From Ruegeria sp. 6PALISEP08 (GTDB lineage: Bacteria; Pseudomonadota; Alphaproteobacteria; Rhodobacterales; Rhodobacteraceae): a stretch of DNA of 64,000 bases. Position 1 is the stretch's first letter. Every line of letters begins with the position of its first letter. Of the stretch, positions 20,592-29,683 are shown one piece after another. The notes under the pieces were generated by a model, which was not told the origin of the DNA, made no database searches, and was given only the letters and a program-made list of their open reading frames with translations. The stretch lies in NCBI RefSeq assembly GCF_001238295.1, contig NZ_LGXZ01000014.1, positions 47,542 to 111,541 of the forward strand, written 5' to 3'. The position numbers were made by a program, and so were the translations under genes.

Positions 20592-21701
20592 TCAAAGATA
20601 ATTGAGCTTCTTGGTGACCCAGAAAAGGATCTCTGCCAAAACCCCAATGGCTCCGGCCTCGTCTGTCTTAACCAAAGCTGTTCCTGACGTTCCAAATTGC
20701 AAGGAATTACTGTCTGCATCTGCAGGTAGTTCAACCAATACGATGTAGCTGGATATCCCGGCTAGTTCCCGCAATGAGGGAAGCCCTGATCTTAGATCAA
20801 CAGTACCTTCGACAGTTCCGACCGGAAAATCGGAAATACGGCCGGTAATTTCTCCACCGGGTTCCGTTCTTAGTGCAAGCCGGATTTCGTCACCGACCGA
20901 AACATTGGCACGACTGGATTGGGGCAGAGTAGCAATTATTGCATAGTCTCCGGGTTCGACAAAAGTTATTGCGCCTTGTAGCGGAGTAGCGCGGTTACCT
21001 GGTCGTAGTGATACAGCCGTGACAACGCCGTTTCCCGGCGCTTTTACAACTGTTTGCTCTAAATCCCAAAGAGCTTGCGCAAGTGTCTGTTCGGCCTCCA
21101 CAACACCTGCGTCACGCCCGTCGATCTTCGCGGCAATACGCCGCTCAAGGCTTTTCTTCCGGGCTTCGGCTGCGCGGATATTCGCGGCCAACTGGTCGAT
21201 GGTTGAGACAGCCTCTTGCAGTTGGAACGTGGTTGATGCCCCGCGTTCTTCCAAACGGATGATGTCATCACGACGCTGAATTCCGAAGGTCAACTGAGCA
21301 GTCAATGAGTCAATCTCTGCCTCGGCGGCTGATAAATCTGATACCAGTTGATCGGCAGATGACTTTGCAGTTTCCAAGACGGCTTCGAGCCGGGAAACCT
21401 CGGCTTTGTACACCTCATTATCTATTCTAAACAGAGGCTCGCCTTTTGCGACTTCCTGGTTTGGCTCGACAATGACTTCTGTAACCGTGCCGGCCACATT
21501 CGGAGCAATATTCGTTGAAACACCCTGAATGGATACCGGGCCAGTCGGAGTTGTGTGGTTCAGCGCACCGATGACCACCAGAGCGATAACAGCAGCTACA
21601 CCGTAAACCAGAGTTTTCCAGAACCCATTCCAGGGGAGAAGATGAAACTTGGAAAAGACCAGCCAGACTATTCCAAAGTAGAGGCCAAGTACGATTAACA
21701 A
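20592..21701 (-). CDS. HlyD/YibH-type membrane fusion protein
   Basis: The 369-residue protein begins with two hydrophobic segments (about 1-16 and 30-48), then a biotinyl-lipoyl-like half-motif (NIAPNVAGTVTEVIVEPNQEV). A long coiled coil (about 105-215) and the second lipoyl half plus beta-barrel (VVKAPGNGVVTAVSLRPGN) follow. This is the adaptor architecture that bridges an inner-membrane transporter to the outer membrane. The start is a TTG with an AAGGA about 9 nt upstream. It is the first gene of the HlyD-ATPase-permease-DUF3299 run, with overlaps between successive genes. Confidence 0.85.
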   Translation of the reverse strand: MLIVLGLYFGIVWLVFSKFHLLPWNGFWKTLVYGVAAVIALVVIGALNHTTPTGPVSIQGVSTNIAPNVAGTVTEVIVEPNQEVAKGEPLFRIDNEVYKAEVSRLEAVLETAKSSADQLVSDLSAAEAEIDSLTAQLTFGIQRRDDIIRLEERGASTTFQLQEAVSTIDQLAANIRAAEARKKSLERRIAAKIDGRDAGVVEAEQTLAQALWDLEQTVVKAPGNGVVTAVSLRPGNRATPLQGAITFVEPGDYAIIATLPQSSRANVSVGDEIRLALRTEPGGEITGRISDFPVGTVEGTVDLRSGLPSLRELAGISSYIVLVELPADADSNSLQFGTSGTALVKTDEAGAIGVLAEILFWVTKKLNYL

Positions 21702-21783
21702 GACTTCATTCCTTCGTGATGTTTCCGGAAAGTTCGAACGACCACCCGAACTTACGAGTGATCGCCCTGTTTGTCATGATGAC

Positions 21784-23238
21784 TTAATTGTCACCTTGCT
21801 CTTCCAACACTTTGCGGTTGGCTTCACGATGGCGCCACGCCGCGCCCATACTCTCTTTCAGATTTTCGGGAAGCGCTTCCAGAGGAACAACAAGGTCGTC
21901 ATCAACTGGCCACTCGGTCAGCAGCTCAGGATGATATCCCTCGGGATAGTACAGCTTAGGATCGATCTCCATATCGCGCACGTAGGGTTCCTGAATGTCT
22001 TCGCGTCGATGGGGTGGCTTCGGCACGATCAACTGACCATTGCTAAAGTCAAACTGCGGCGCTCGTGAGTTTGGAAAATCAGGCAATATGCCTTCGCGAA
22101 CCCATATTTGATCTTTGGTGACGTTCACAACGATCCCGTCCGGCGCTCCAAAGTGATAAGGGCCTTTCCAATGCTCGCGGATCTCCGCGACGGTTTCCTC
22201 GATCTGATAGGGGTCATAGCTCATGTGAGTGTTCATCAGAAGCCTGGGTTGCACCAAATTGGCAATGTAGCCGGCCGCATAACTGGGCGTGTGATGGGTA
22301 TCGACGGTATACCGCCCGAGGAATGGCGGCACGCCTTGAACTCCAGAGGAGATTTCGATGATTTCCTGCTGCTGTTCCGTGACGAAGACATCACAGCCTT
22401 TGGCGAAAGGAATGTCGATCATGTTGGGTCGACCGTCACCTGTCCAGATAAAGCACATGCCATTCCAATCCATCCGGTATCCGGACGCACCGTCCTTGGC
22501 ATGGCTTCTTTGCCAGTGTGTGACTTTGACCCCGTCTTCATCATAGATCACGCCGCCATTATCACGGAAATCAAATTCGTTGACTTCGATGTCCCAACCT
22601 TTGCCAACGGGAAAGACGCTGAACGCATCCCGGTGCCAGCCGGTCATCATTTTCATGCCTTCTACCATAGTTGCGGTGCCGTACTCTTTGGTGCGGCCGG
22701 ATGGACCGTGGACCGTCAACTGCTCGTGCCATCCACCGGCCCAGGTTCCGAACATCCACAGGTACGGCAACCCACCAAAGTGGTCTACGTGCAGGTGCGT
22801 GATGAATACATCGGTAATTTCATTCAGTGCATATCCACTGGCAATGATGTTCGCTGGTGAGCCCTCACCAATGTCAAACATGAAAATCTTACCGTTACCC
22901 AGCTCAACAAGAATCGCCGTGTTCATTTGCCCAGGGCGAATGAACGGGGCAGATCCCATGAAGATAATTCTCATCTCGTTGGGCTGTACATCTTCGGTGC
23001 GTGGGAACCAGTTTGCCGCACTTTTCAACCACGGTTGAGGAGAGATGCCCTCAAAGGTCAGACCCTCTTTCCAACGTCCCATTGGGACGCCGCCAGTCAG
23101 TGCAGCCTCAATATCTTCTTGGGATGAGGGCTCCTGTACCGGAGGAGCCTGACCGAACACACTTGTGGCGAACAATGTCGCCGCGGTGGCGAGTGCGCTG
23201 AGTGACTTAATTGACTTCCTCTGTCTGTTTTGCAGCAT
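21784..23238 (-). CDS. Exported metallo-beta-lactamase-fold hydrolase (copy 1)
   Basis: The 484-residue protein has a signal peptide (SALATAATLFATSVFGQA, cleavage near 30). The MBL metal motif THLHVDHFGG follows (H148, H150, D152, H153), then further ligands WTGDGRP and NTHMSYDP. RNase Z-like spacing and the block VHGPSGRTKEYGTATMVEGMKMM are shared with the protein at 57,662-58,957. ATG 23,238 has AGGA about 9 nt upstream; an upstream in-frame start would bury the signal peptide. A small gene precedes it by 4 bp, and a winged-helix/TPR regulator is divergent. The substrate in the periplasm is unknown. Confidence 0.85.
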   Translation of the reverse strand: MLQNRQRKSIKSLSALATAATLFATSVFGQAPPVQEPSSQEDIEAALTGGVPMGRWKEGLTFEGISPQPWLKSAANWFPRTEDVQPNEMRIIFMGSAPFIRPGQMNTAILVELGNGKIFMFDIGEGSPANIIASGYALNEITDVFITHLHVDHFGGLPYLWMFGTWAGGWHEQLTVHGPSGRTKEYGTATMVEGMKMMTGWHRDAFSVFPVGKGWDIEVNEFDFRDNGGVIYDEDGVKVTHWQRSHAKDGASGYRMDWNGMCFIWTGDGRPNMIDIPFAKGCDVFVTEQQQEIIEISSGVQGVPPFLGRYTVDTHHTPSYAAGYIANLVQPRLLMNTHMSYDPYQIEETVAEIREHWKGPYHFGAPDGIVVNVTKDQIWVREGILPDFPNSRAPQFDFSNGQLIVPKPPHRREDIQEPYVRDMEIDPKLYYPEGYHPELLTEWPVDDDLVVPLEALPENLKESMGAAWRHREANRKVLEEQGDN

Positions 23239-23242
23239 ATTT

Positions 23243-23551
23243 TCAGTCCTTTGTTCGAGCCTTGGTGAATATGGGAACCACTTCTGAAATGGCTTTCGGG
23301 ACAATCTCTGAATTGGTGAATCGAGAGAGATGCTCGGCGATTTCCTCGGCCAGCCCGTCTAGGCTTTCGGTGACAGGATCGATCAGACATGGTGACGTCT
23401 GCTCATTGACCTTCCGGGCCCTCTCCAACTCGGTTGAGAGCAACTCGAAGTCACCGCAAAGTGCCTCGAATTCACGATGGTTCTTTCGCATGACGCGGAT
23501 GCGGTTGATTTGGTCCGGGAAAGCAAGCTCTAGTAAACTGATGTCCGTCAT
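23243..23551 (-). CDS. Small conserved-looking protein upstream of the MBL hydrolase
   Basis: The 102-residue, mostly helical acidic protein (MTDISLLELAFPDQINRI...) has no signal peptide or recognisable domain. Its stop lies 4 bp before the start of the exported MBL gene, so the two are almost certainly co-transcribed. It sits at the head of the minus-strand run and diverges from the regulator gene. A role as a regulatory or chaperone partner of the MBL module is possible, but nothing in the sequence shows it. No equivalent was seen beside the second MBL copy. Confidence 0.6.
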   Translation of the reverse strand: MTDISLLELAFPDQINRIRVMRKNHREFEALCGDFELLSTELERARKVNEQTSPCLIDPVTESLDGLAEEIAEHLSRFTNSEIVPKAISEVVPIFTKARTKD

Positions 23552-23695
23552 TGCCCCGGCGCCTAATCCCTCTCTGGGCGCCAGCCTGAGGGCACTACGC
23601 GCAACGCGGAAGGGTTACACCGTGAAATTAGGGTGACATTCAAATATTCATTTGACAGTATAGAGTTGAAAATACAGAGAAACTTGAAGTTTCAG

Positions 23696-25021
23696 ATGCC
23701 CGACAGAGAATTGACCCTTGATCCGGAACGTCACGCGACCCGTGTGAAGTACGCGCTAGACCAGGTATTGGCGAGTGACATATTTGGCAAGGCGGAACGC
23801 CTTCGGAATTTTCTGAGCTACGTTGTCGAAGAGGCCATTGCGGGTAGGTCCGAAGCTATTCTTGGCAAAACGATCGCTCAGGATGTTTACTTCAAGAGTT
23901 TTGCCAGTGATGACGGCCACATCAACGTTGTTCGTGTGGATGCGGGGCGGTTACGGCGAAAACTTCAGCAGTACTATGAAACGGCAGGTGCTGGAGACGA
24001 TCTGCGCATTCATATTGATAGCGGCGGCTACGCGCCTTGGTTCGAGGACCGCTCTGGCACAATTCAGAGCAATGTTGATCATACGCCATTCAGGCCAGGA
24101 TTACCCTGGCTGATTGGCATCCCTGCTGCCACCATAGCGATCATTGCTCTTGCCTACGTCTTGGGCGGGCGCATGGAACAGATTGTTGATCTAAACCCAA
24201 AGACATCCGCGCGCTCACTTGAGCGACAGGCTCTATCCGCTAAATCACCCGCTGTAGTACAGGCGTCAAACTACTGCGATCAAGCCCGGGGCCTGCTCTT
24301 TCCAATCGCATCTATCGATAACCAGATCCTGGCCAGCGACATATTTAGAATGGCAATAAATGAGGCTCCCGATTTTTACTGTGGATATGCTGGATTGGCC
24401 CATAGTCTGGGAACCCGGGCCCTTCAAACGCGAAGCGCGGAAGAGCGTGACGCGCTGATACTGAATTCAGGACAAATGGCACAGAAAGCTGTGGACATTG
24501 CGCCCTCAAACGGCTGGAGCCAATCCGCAATGGCATGGGCATCATACGTCTCTGGCGACTATGGCAGTGCATCGGAATATTCAGCGCTCGCCCAGTCGCT
24601 TCGCCCCACAGACGGAAATGTTCTGGACTTTCGCGGCCTGATATTGCTGGTTCTGGGTCGTTTTGAAGAAGCGTATGACGTCAGTGACCCAAGCCATCAG
24701 CGAGATATTGGAAGCCATCGGTTTGCACACAGGAACATTCATGCAGTTGCCAGCTTTCACATTGGAGAGTTCAGGGAGGCAATCGCGTCTCTGGAATTTG
24801 CGAGTGACAATGGTGACCCTGTCAGCGCTCTCTCTTTGGTTTACTTGGCGGCCGCCTATCAGAGGTTGGGTGAGACAAATGAAGCAGAGGAAACACTGAA
24901 TCAACTGAAACAGTCCTGGCCTGAGTTCAGGCCAGATTTGGTTCTGGGTGCGTTTTACTCCAGCCCAGATTTGTCGGAAGAAGTGATTTCCGCCTTAACG
25001 GATGCGGGATGGCGGTTTTAA
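23696..25021 (+). CDS. Winged-helix/TPR transmembrane regulator (copy 1)
   Basis: The protein of about 441 residues has an N-terminal DNA-binding-like domain (about 10-115; ERLRNFLSYVVEEAIAGR, GKTIAQDVYF, VVRVDAGRLRRKLQQYYE). A single membrane helix (about 135-157, WLIGIPAATIAIIALAYVLG) follows, then a periplasmic or cytoplasmic TPR-like helical domain. This is a CadC-like layout: a membrane-bound regulator with a sensor domain across the membrane. It is divergent from the exported MBL hydrolase. Its closest relative in the window is the gene at 59,119, which also faces an MBL gene. ATG 23,696 is chosen; a GTG 63 nt upstream is less likely. Confidence 0.8.
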   Translation: MPDRELTLDPERHATRVKYALDQVLASDIFGKAERLRNFLSYVVEEAIAGRSEAILGKTIAQDVYFKSFASDDGHINVVRVDAGRLRRKLQQYYETAGAGDDLRIHIDSGGYAPWFEDRSGTIQSNVDHTPFRPGLPWLIGIPAATIAIIALAYVLGGRMEQIVDLNPKTSARSLERQALSAKSPAVVQASNYCDQARGLLFPIASIDNQILASDIFRMAINEAPDFYCGYAGLAHSLGTRALQTRSAEERDALILNSGQMAQKAVDIAPSNGWSQSAMAWASYVSGDYGSASEYSALAQSLRPTDGNVLDFRGLILLVLGRFEEAYDVSDPSHQRDIGSHRFAHRNIHAVASFHIGEFREAIASLEFASDNGDPVSALSLVYLAAAYQRLGETNEAEETLNQLKQSWPEFRPDLVLGAFYSSPDLSEEVISALTDAGWRF

Positions 25022-25244
25022 GATATACCCTTTCGAGCCATGACTGGAGACAGGCCCACGTAGGTACAGTGTGATTTGCCGCCAACACAAGCGAACATAC
25101 CTTGGTAGTGTTCTTGAACGCCGAAAGCGGTCATCGGAATTTGTTGTAGCTAACGGCAGCTTTGTCCGCTCTTTGCCCATTCACAGGCACCACGGCTGGC
25201 GTCGGCTTACAAACAACATCCGCATTGCTAATCTCGTTGCCCTT

Positions 25245-25523
25245 TCATCGAAGAAATCCGACCCCTTCTACGACAAACCAGCGTTTGTCGGTGACGGAGG
25301 GAAGTTCGAGAGTTGCTTTGCCGTATCTCGGCGAAATGAACCATTCACCTTTGCTCGAATGCCAGACCCAAGTGCTCTTTGACGGGTTACTGACTTCCCC
25401 TGCCACCATTCCGGCCAACTGCTTATCGATTGCAGAGACGAATTTCTGACGACGCTGATGAGACGGCTGCGTGGTTTTGGGCTTTTCTGCGGCTTCCAGA
25501 TTGAATTGCTTTTCAAGTGCCAT
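25245..25523 (-). CDS. DUF6641-like protein, C-terminus possibly altered
   Basis: The 92-residue protein starts at an ATG with a strong AAAGGAG site 7 nt upstream. It contains RRQKFVSAIDKQLAG and TWVWHSSKGEWFISPRYGKATLEL, which resemble the two conserved blocks of DUF6641, a small family frequent on proteobacterial plasmids and islands. Family members usually run on for some 30-40 more residues after the second block. Here the frame ends with an unrelated tail, so a frameshift or truncation is likely. Function unknown. A plus-strand frame opposite it is a shadow. Confidence 0.6.
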   Translation of the reverse strand: MALEKQFNLEAAEKPKTTQPSHQRRQKFVSAIDKQLAGMVAGEVSNPSKSTWVWHSSKGEWFISPRYGKATLELPSVTDKRWFVVEGVGFLR

Positions 25524-25697
25524 AGGAATCTCCTTTGTTACCCCAACGGCGTCCTGTGGCTCACGGTTGCAGACAAAAGGTTTAAGAACTGAGCACGGCG
25601 GTTTAGAAAAACACTTACACTTAAAAAAGAACACTTCGTTCTCTGGCGAACTGTTCCGATCGTGTGTTCAGATGTGTTTTGGGCTAAACTCGCTTTC

Positions 25698-26306
25698 ATG
25701 ACCATCGAACCCAGACTGGACATTATCGGCGCTGCGCTGGCCGACCCCAGCCGCTCACGTATTCTGTGCGAGTTGATGGACGGTCGGGCATTCACAAACA
25801 AGGAGTTGGCCTGCGCTGCGAGTGTCAGTCCGCAAACGGCAACCGCACATCTCAAGCAACTTGAGTCAGCTGGCTTAACGTCTTCCTTGCGCAGTGGACG
25901 ACACGTATATCACCGGATCGCCAACGAAGACGTTGCTGGCGTCCTTGAAAAACTGGCAAGCCTTTCACCAACCGATCACCTCTCCCGGAACCGCAAGACC
26001 GCTTGCGACACACTTCAACCATTAAACTACTCTTGGCAGGTCTGGGGCTCTATTCTCTTTATTGGAGTTGGCATGGGTGCCATCTACCTCCACCTGCTCA
26101 ATTTCGGTACAAACGAAGTTGGTGCGTCGACGGCTTCCTTGTTTGCCTATCTCGTACCGATACTCGTTGCGGTCGAAGCCGTGACTCTAAGGGGCATGGA
26201 CCTTCAGCTGTATCAAGGCATCGGCGGCGTGCTGATAATCGGCGGCGTTCTGATCGCAACCCGGTTGCATCTTCGACCAACAGCTGCGGACCATCCGCCT
26301 CATTGA
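25698..26306 (+). CDS. Chimeric ArsR-family regulator fused to an EamA-type transporter end
   Basis: Residues 1-90 are a canonical ArsR winged helix (ALADPSRSRILCELMDG, FTNKELACAASVSPQTATAHLKQLE, LRSGRHVYHRI). From about residue 110 the protein changes abruptly to two membrane helices. The motif GASTASLFAYLVPILVAVEAV and a final IGGVLIIGGVLIATRL are the C-terminal end of an EamA (drug/metabolite transporter) protein. Normal ArsR proteins of this group end with a soluble C-terminal domain. The simplest reading is an internal deletion that joined two neighbouring genes in frame. It may still bind DNA, now membrane-tethered, or be a decaying gene. Confidence 0.65.
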   Translation: MTIEPRLDIIGAALADPSRSRILCELMDGRAFTNKELACAASVSPQTATAHLKQLESAGLTSSLRSGRHVYHRIANEDVAGVLEKLASLSPTDHLSRNRKTACDTLQPLNYSWQVWGSILFIGVGMGAIYLHLLNFGTNEVGASTASLFAYLVPILVAVEAVTLRGMDLQLYQGIGGVLIIGGVLIATRLHLRPTAADHPPH

Positions 26307-26330
26307 TGCGGATGTTTCCAGAGACGATGA

Positions 26331-28829
26331 TCAATCCGGCAAGCCAGCTTCCTGAAGATCACTGACAAACCTGTCACGATCACGTTGCTGAAAGTTCTCG
26401 AATGCCAGGCGGACCCGCGAACATGTCATATCGGGGCGAATCTCCTTACTCTGACGGACTATCAGCCTTGCCTCTTCTATGCGGTGTTGTCGTATCAGAA
26501 TTACCGCCAATACATAATGCCCAAATGGGCCAACTGACCTCCCTTCCAATGTTGTTCTTGCGCAGGCTTCAGCTTGTTCCAGATTATCAAGGAGGTAGAG
26601 GCACATTGCTTTTGATAACAATTTAACCTTGAAGTACGGTCCGGACGGTCCAAACCGGGTTGCTGTCTCAAAATGCGCCAGTGCCCGTTTCGCCTGTCCA
26701 TTTACAAGCTGCGTGTACCCAAGTACCAGATGAGCGTTTGCTGCGCTTGGGTTGAGACTGACTGCAAGTTCAGCTTCTGCTATCGCAGCATCGCGCCGGT
26801 TGTACAGAGTATAAGCCCGGGCGAGAGTGGCATGGGCGAAACTACTGTGTTCATCCAAGGCTACAGCGCGCTCTGCGTGATAGAGTGCACGTTCCTTTGC
26901 CCCTTTGCGGTCATCAACCTGGACGAAAAACAGCTTTCGAAGCTCGGCATTTGCCATAACGGCATGCGCAAGCGCATAGTCCGGCGTCATGTCGATAGTC
27001 TTGGATAAAATGTCATTTGCCTTCTGGGTATCTTCGTCCGTGAACTTGAACAGATGCCACAGAGCTTTTTGAACCCTGTCCCATACATTGACCTCACCAC
27101 GTTTCAGACGGGCTTGCTCTCGCAAGTCGAACCGCAGCTCCCAGTCGATATGCCCGACGACGGCCGCGGCGATTTCCTCTTGCAAGGAAAAGACATCCTC
27201 AATTTTGTGATCCAGGCGATCGGCCCAAAGGTCATGCCCATTCGATGTATCTACCAGATGGGCGGTGACGCGAACGCGATGGTCATCATAGCGCACACTG
27301 CCCTCTACTAAATAATGTGCCCCGAGGCGTTGCGCTATTTCCTCACCGGACAAAGAAGAATCTTTGAGTAACTTGGTCGAGGTAGGTGAGACCACCGACA
27401 GCCAATCCACCTTTGCAAGTTCGGTAACAAGTTCCTGGTTGATGCCCTGCACAAAGCCATTGCCGTCGGTTTGTCCACTGAGATTGTCGAAGGGCAACAC
27501 TGCGATTACGGGCTTTTGCGGTGCCGGAAGCTGAGTGACCATACGATCGAACAGACGGTCTTTTTCTGCCGGTGGCTCAGTTTTTGGTGCAAGCGTTTCG
27601 GTTTCAGTTTGGGAACCGGACAAAAGTTCATGCGTTGCCGGGATTTGGAACACCGGTCCGTGCCGCGGCCAATCAACATTGTTGAGCGTCATATAGTCTT
27701 TGAGATTGTGTGCTGCGTACAAGAATGCGTGGCTACGCGCGCTGACGCTGATCTGCTTGTGTGCAAAGTTAAGTCCCACCGCGACGCGTGCCAACAGGTA
27801 TTGGCTTTCCATAAAACTTAGCCGATGGCTCTCGTGGCGTTCAACCCAGCTCATCGCTCCACGCCGCAGAGTTCTGACGAACTCTACGATCCCAACATCA
27901 TCCTGCCACAGCCCCAACGTGTGGTGTTTTGAATGAAAGAGCCCGAGATCATCAAGAATGGCATCCCACTGGGCTGGCACGCAGTTTCCGCGTCTCGCCA
28001 ACAGGTACGCCAACTCGAAATATGCGTGATCATAAAACAGGAACTGCTTGTCTTGGTAAAGCGCCAGATCGATCAGGTAATAGTCAGGATCACTGCTTTG
28101 ATGTGATCGTACCAGAACATTGTAGCCGTGAAGATCTCCATGTAGCCGGCCTTTGGCCGCTCGGATGCTTAGTCGGTTTGGCAAGTTCTCGTCGCAGGCA
28201 AATGCCAATGGGTTTGGGTACCAATGTCCTTCAAACATAAGGCACCGCTCGTTCGGATCATGGCCGCAAACATCGGAAAGGAACTGGTGTAATCGACCTG
28301 CCTCAGGATCCAGTCTGTATCCGAGCCATTCAGAGAGCAATTCCCGGGGTGAATGCATACCCGTTGCCATCTGGTAGTCAGAATTCCAATCGTCAAGAAG
28401 GCTTCGCGAGAGCCGCTTTAGGACGTTCAAAGCCAGCTCGTAACCACAATCGTTCCAAGGAAGAGAGTATTCCAGCCCTTGCGCCACGACCGTTGAAAGG
28501 ATCGCGATCTTGCATTCGTGTTCCAGCGAGTTGACGATGCGAGCCATATGTTTGGATCCGAATGCTGGTATTGCTTCGAACGCCTCAAGGTGTCTTTGGT
28601 TTTCAGTCTTTTCTTGCCATTCCGGATCGGGAAGTGCGTCAAGTTTGAGAATTGCCTGACCGCTGAAGGTATCGCATGTGATGTCGACAATATAGACAAG
28701 AGCGCCAGACTTGCCTGCACTTAGTTGTCGGTGAAAGTAGATTTCACCCTTTACCGACCAGCGGTCAGTTATCAATGGCAGAAGCTCATTGTAGGCTTCC
28801 GGCCAAGAGAGATCGTCGATGGCGGGCAT
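26331..28829 (-). CDS. Kinase-like (APH-fold) domain fused to a TolB-like and TPR domain
   Basis: The 832-residue protein starts at an ATG with GGAG 8 nt upstream; 140 further open codons upstream lack support. Residues 1-390 look like an aminoglycoside-phosphotransferase/kinase fold. There is a glycine-rich loop LSAGKSGALVYIV (36-48), a lysine in AILKLD (62), the catalytic loop RLHGDLHGYNVLV (228-240) and a metal aspartate in LIDLAL (254). Residues 438-560 (PVIAVLPFDNLSGQ...) match the domain that precedes TPRs in many cyclase and CadC-like regulators. The rest is TPR. No membrane helix is evident. The phosphorylation target is unknown. Confidence 0.7.
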   Translation of the reverse strand: MPAIDDLSWPEAYNELLPLITDRWSVKGEIYFHRQLSAGKSGALVYIVDITCDTFSGQAILKLDALPDPEWQEKTENQRHLEAFEAIPAFGSKHMARIVNSLEHECKIAILSTVVAQGLEYSLPWNDCGYELALNVLKRLSRSLLDDWNSDYQMATGMHSPRELLSEWLGYRLDPEAGRLHQFLSDVCGHDPNERCLMFEGHWYPNPLAFACDENLPNRLSIRAAKGRLHGDLHGYNVLVRSHQSSDPDYYLIDLALYQDKQFLFYDHAYFELAYLLARRGNCVPAQWDAILDDLGLFHSKHHTLGLWQDDVGIVEFVRTLRRGAMSWVERHESHRLSFMESQYLLARVAVGLNFAHKQISVSARSHAFLYAAHNLKDYMTLNNVDWPRHGPVFQIPATHELLSGSQTETETLAPKTEPPAEKDRLFDRMVTQLPAPQKPVIAVLPFDNLSGQTDGNGFVQGINQELVTELAKVDWLSVVSPTSTKLLKDSSLSGEEIAQRLGAHYLVEGSVRYDDHRVRVTAHLVDTSNGHDLWADRLDHKIEDVFSLQEEIAAAVVGHIDWELRFDLREQARLKRGEVNVWDRVQKALWHLFKFTDEDTQKANDILSKTIDMTPDYALAHAVMANAELRKLFFVQVDDRKGAKERALYHAERAVALDEHSSFAHATLARAYTLYNRRDAAIAEAELAVSLNPSAANAHLVLGYTQLVNGQAKRALAHFETATRFGPSGPYFKVKLLSKAMCLYLLDNLEQAEACARTTLEGRSVGPFGHYVLAVILIRQHRIEEARLIVRQSKEIRPDMTCSRVRLAFENFQQRDRDRFVSDLQEAGLPD

Positions 28830-29485
28830 TAACAACACTCCGCAGAAGTACCGCCAAGGACTGTGTAATTCTGCGCGGCGGAACTGTCCTTTTGTATGAT
28901 ACACATGCAAACGCGTGAACCAAGTCGTTTGGATGCACTGGTCATAGTTTTCTGCGCGATGGTTGAGCCTGCCCAGTGAAAGCTCAATGCACCGCAAGAT
29001 GCTCGAATGTCCGCTTTTGAGCAGTTGTGAAGCAGTCTTGACGCATCGGTGAAGTTCTCCTTTGGGCCGTTTGCCACCCTCGGCCCAAAGTTCTCGGACG
29101 GGAGCTTTGTCCGCATTGCGGATAGTGATCGGAATGGATCGGGTGTCTGCGTGGACTTCAAAGTGGTCTTTCGTGCTAAGTGCACCAAATGGCCAAGCAG
29201 CTGATGTACTCTCGGCGTAACGAGTTTGTTGCCGCGCGGGGGTGGCCACATCTCACCTGACATAGCAGTCAAAAAGTCCAGATACCACGCGCTTGGTGTG
29301 CGCGGGGTATAAACAAAATTGCGCCGCGTCCGGGTGAGGCCGGGGGGTTGGGTGCGACATTCCGACTCGGCAGATGCTTGGCGGGGTCTTTCAGCGGATG
29401 CCGAGCAATGCGAAATCCCATAAGGGGGCAGATAAGGGGGCTGAAAGCATTGAGGCGCACCAACTCATTGAGTTTATGAGAAAAG
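28830..29485. other. About 650 bp without a supported gene
   Basis: Two minus-strand frames are open through 28,830-29,270, but neither has a ribosome site, a recognisable domain or consistent protein-like composition. They could be decayed coding sequence. From 29,270 to 29,485 the sequence is non-coding and runs into a tRNA-Ser remnant. Confidence 0.5.
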
Positions 29486-29551
29486 TGGCGGAGACGAAGG
29501 GATTCGAACTCTCGAAACGGTTTCCTGCCTACTCCCTCAGCAAGGAATGGG
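29486..29551 (-). pseudogene. Remnant of a tRNA-Ser 3' half
   Basis: On the minus strand the segment ends in CGTCTCCGCCA. Upstream of it lie a T-arm (TTCGAATCC), a variable-arm-like block and part of an anticodon arm, in the order expected for the 3' part of a serine tRNA. The matching 5' acceptor strand is absent and the sequence degenerates after about 60 nt, so it is not a functional tRNA. Such fragments are left by integration at a tRNA gene. It indicates that DNA from a second, tRNA-Ser-associated element is part of this island. Confidence 0.65.
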
Positions 29552-29668
29552 CTGCGAAACCGAATTAAGAATTGCGAGCACCATGATCGCATAGGTGGAT
29601 ATTTAGGTGGACATCATTCGACTTTGAGTCGAATTTTACATAAAAATCTATAGGTTAGTTCTATCAAA

Positions 29669-29683
29669 TGGTGCCCGGGGGCG
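29669..29683 (-). repeat. Third copy of the tRNA-Phe 3' end (internal att-like repeat)
   Basis: Fifteen bases match exactly the CCA/acceptor end of tRNA-Phe at 32,987-33,001, in the same orientation. The identity then stops. Together with the tRNA it brackets a 3.4-kb unit made of just the ParA-HEPN pair and the integrase. This suggests that the unit can be a minimal island and that the longer island grew by tandem integration. At 15 nt the match could still be partly fortuitous. Confidence 0.55.

Noticed and set aside
28830..29249. N-terminal extension of the kinase-like protein by 140 codons
   Set aside because: No ribosome site and no domain; ATG 28,829 has GGAG at the right distance.
29269..29592. 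107-codon minus-strand frame
   Set aside because: It is a translation across the tRNA-Ser remnant, not a gene.
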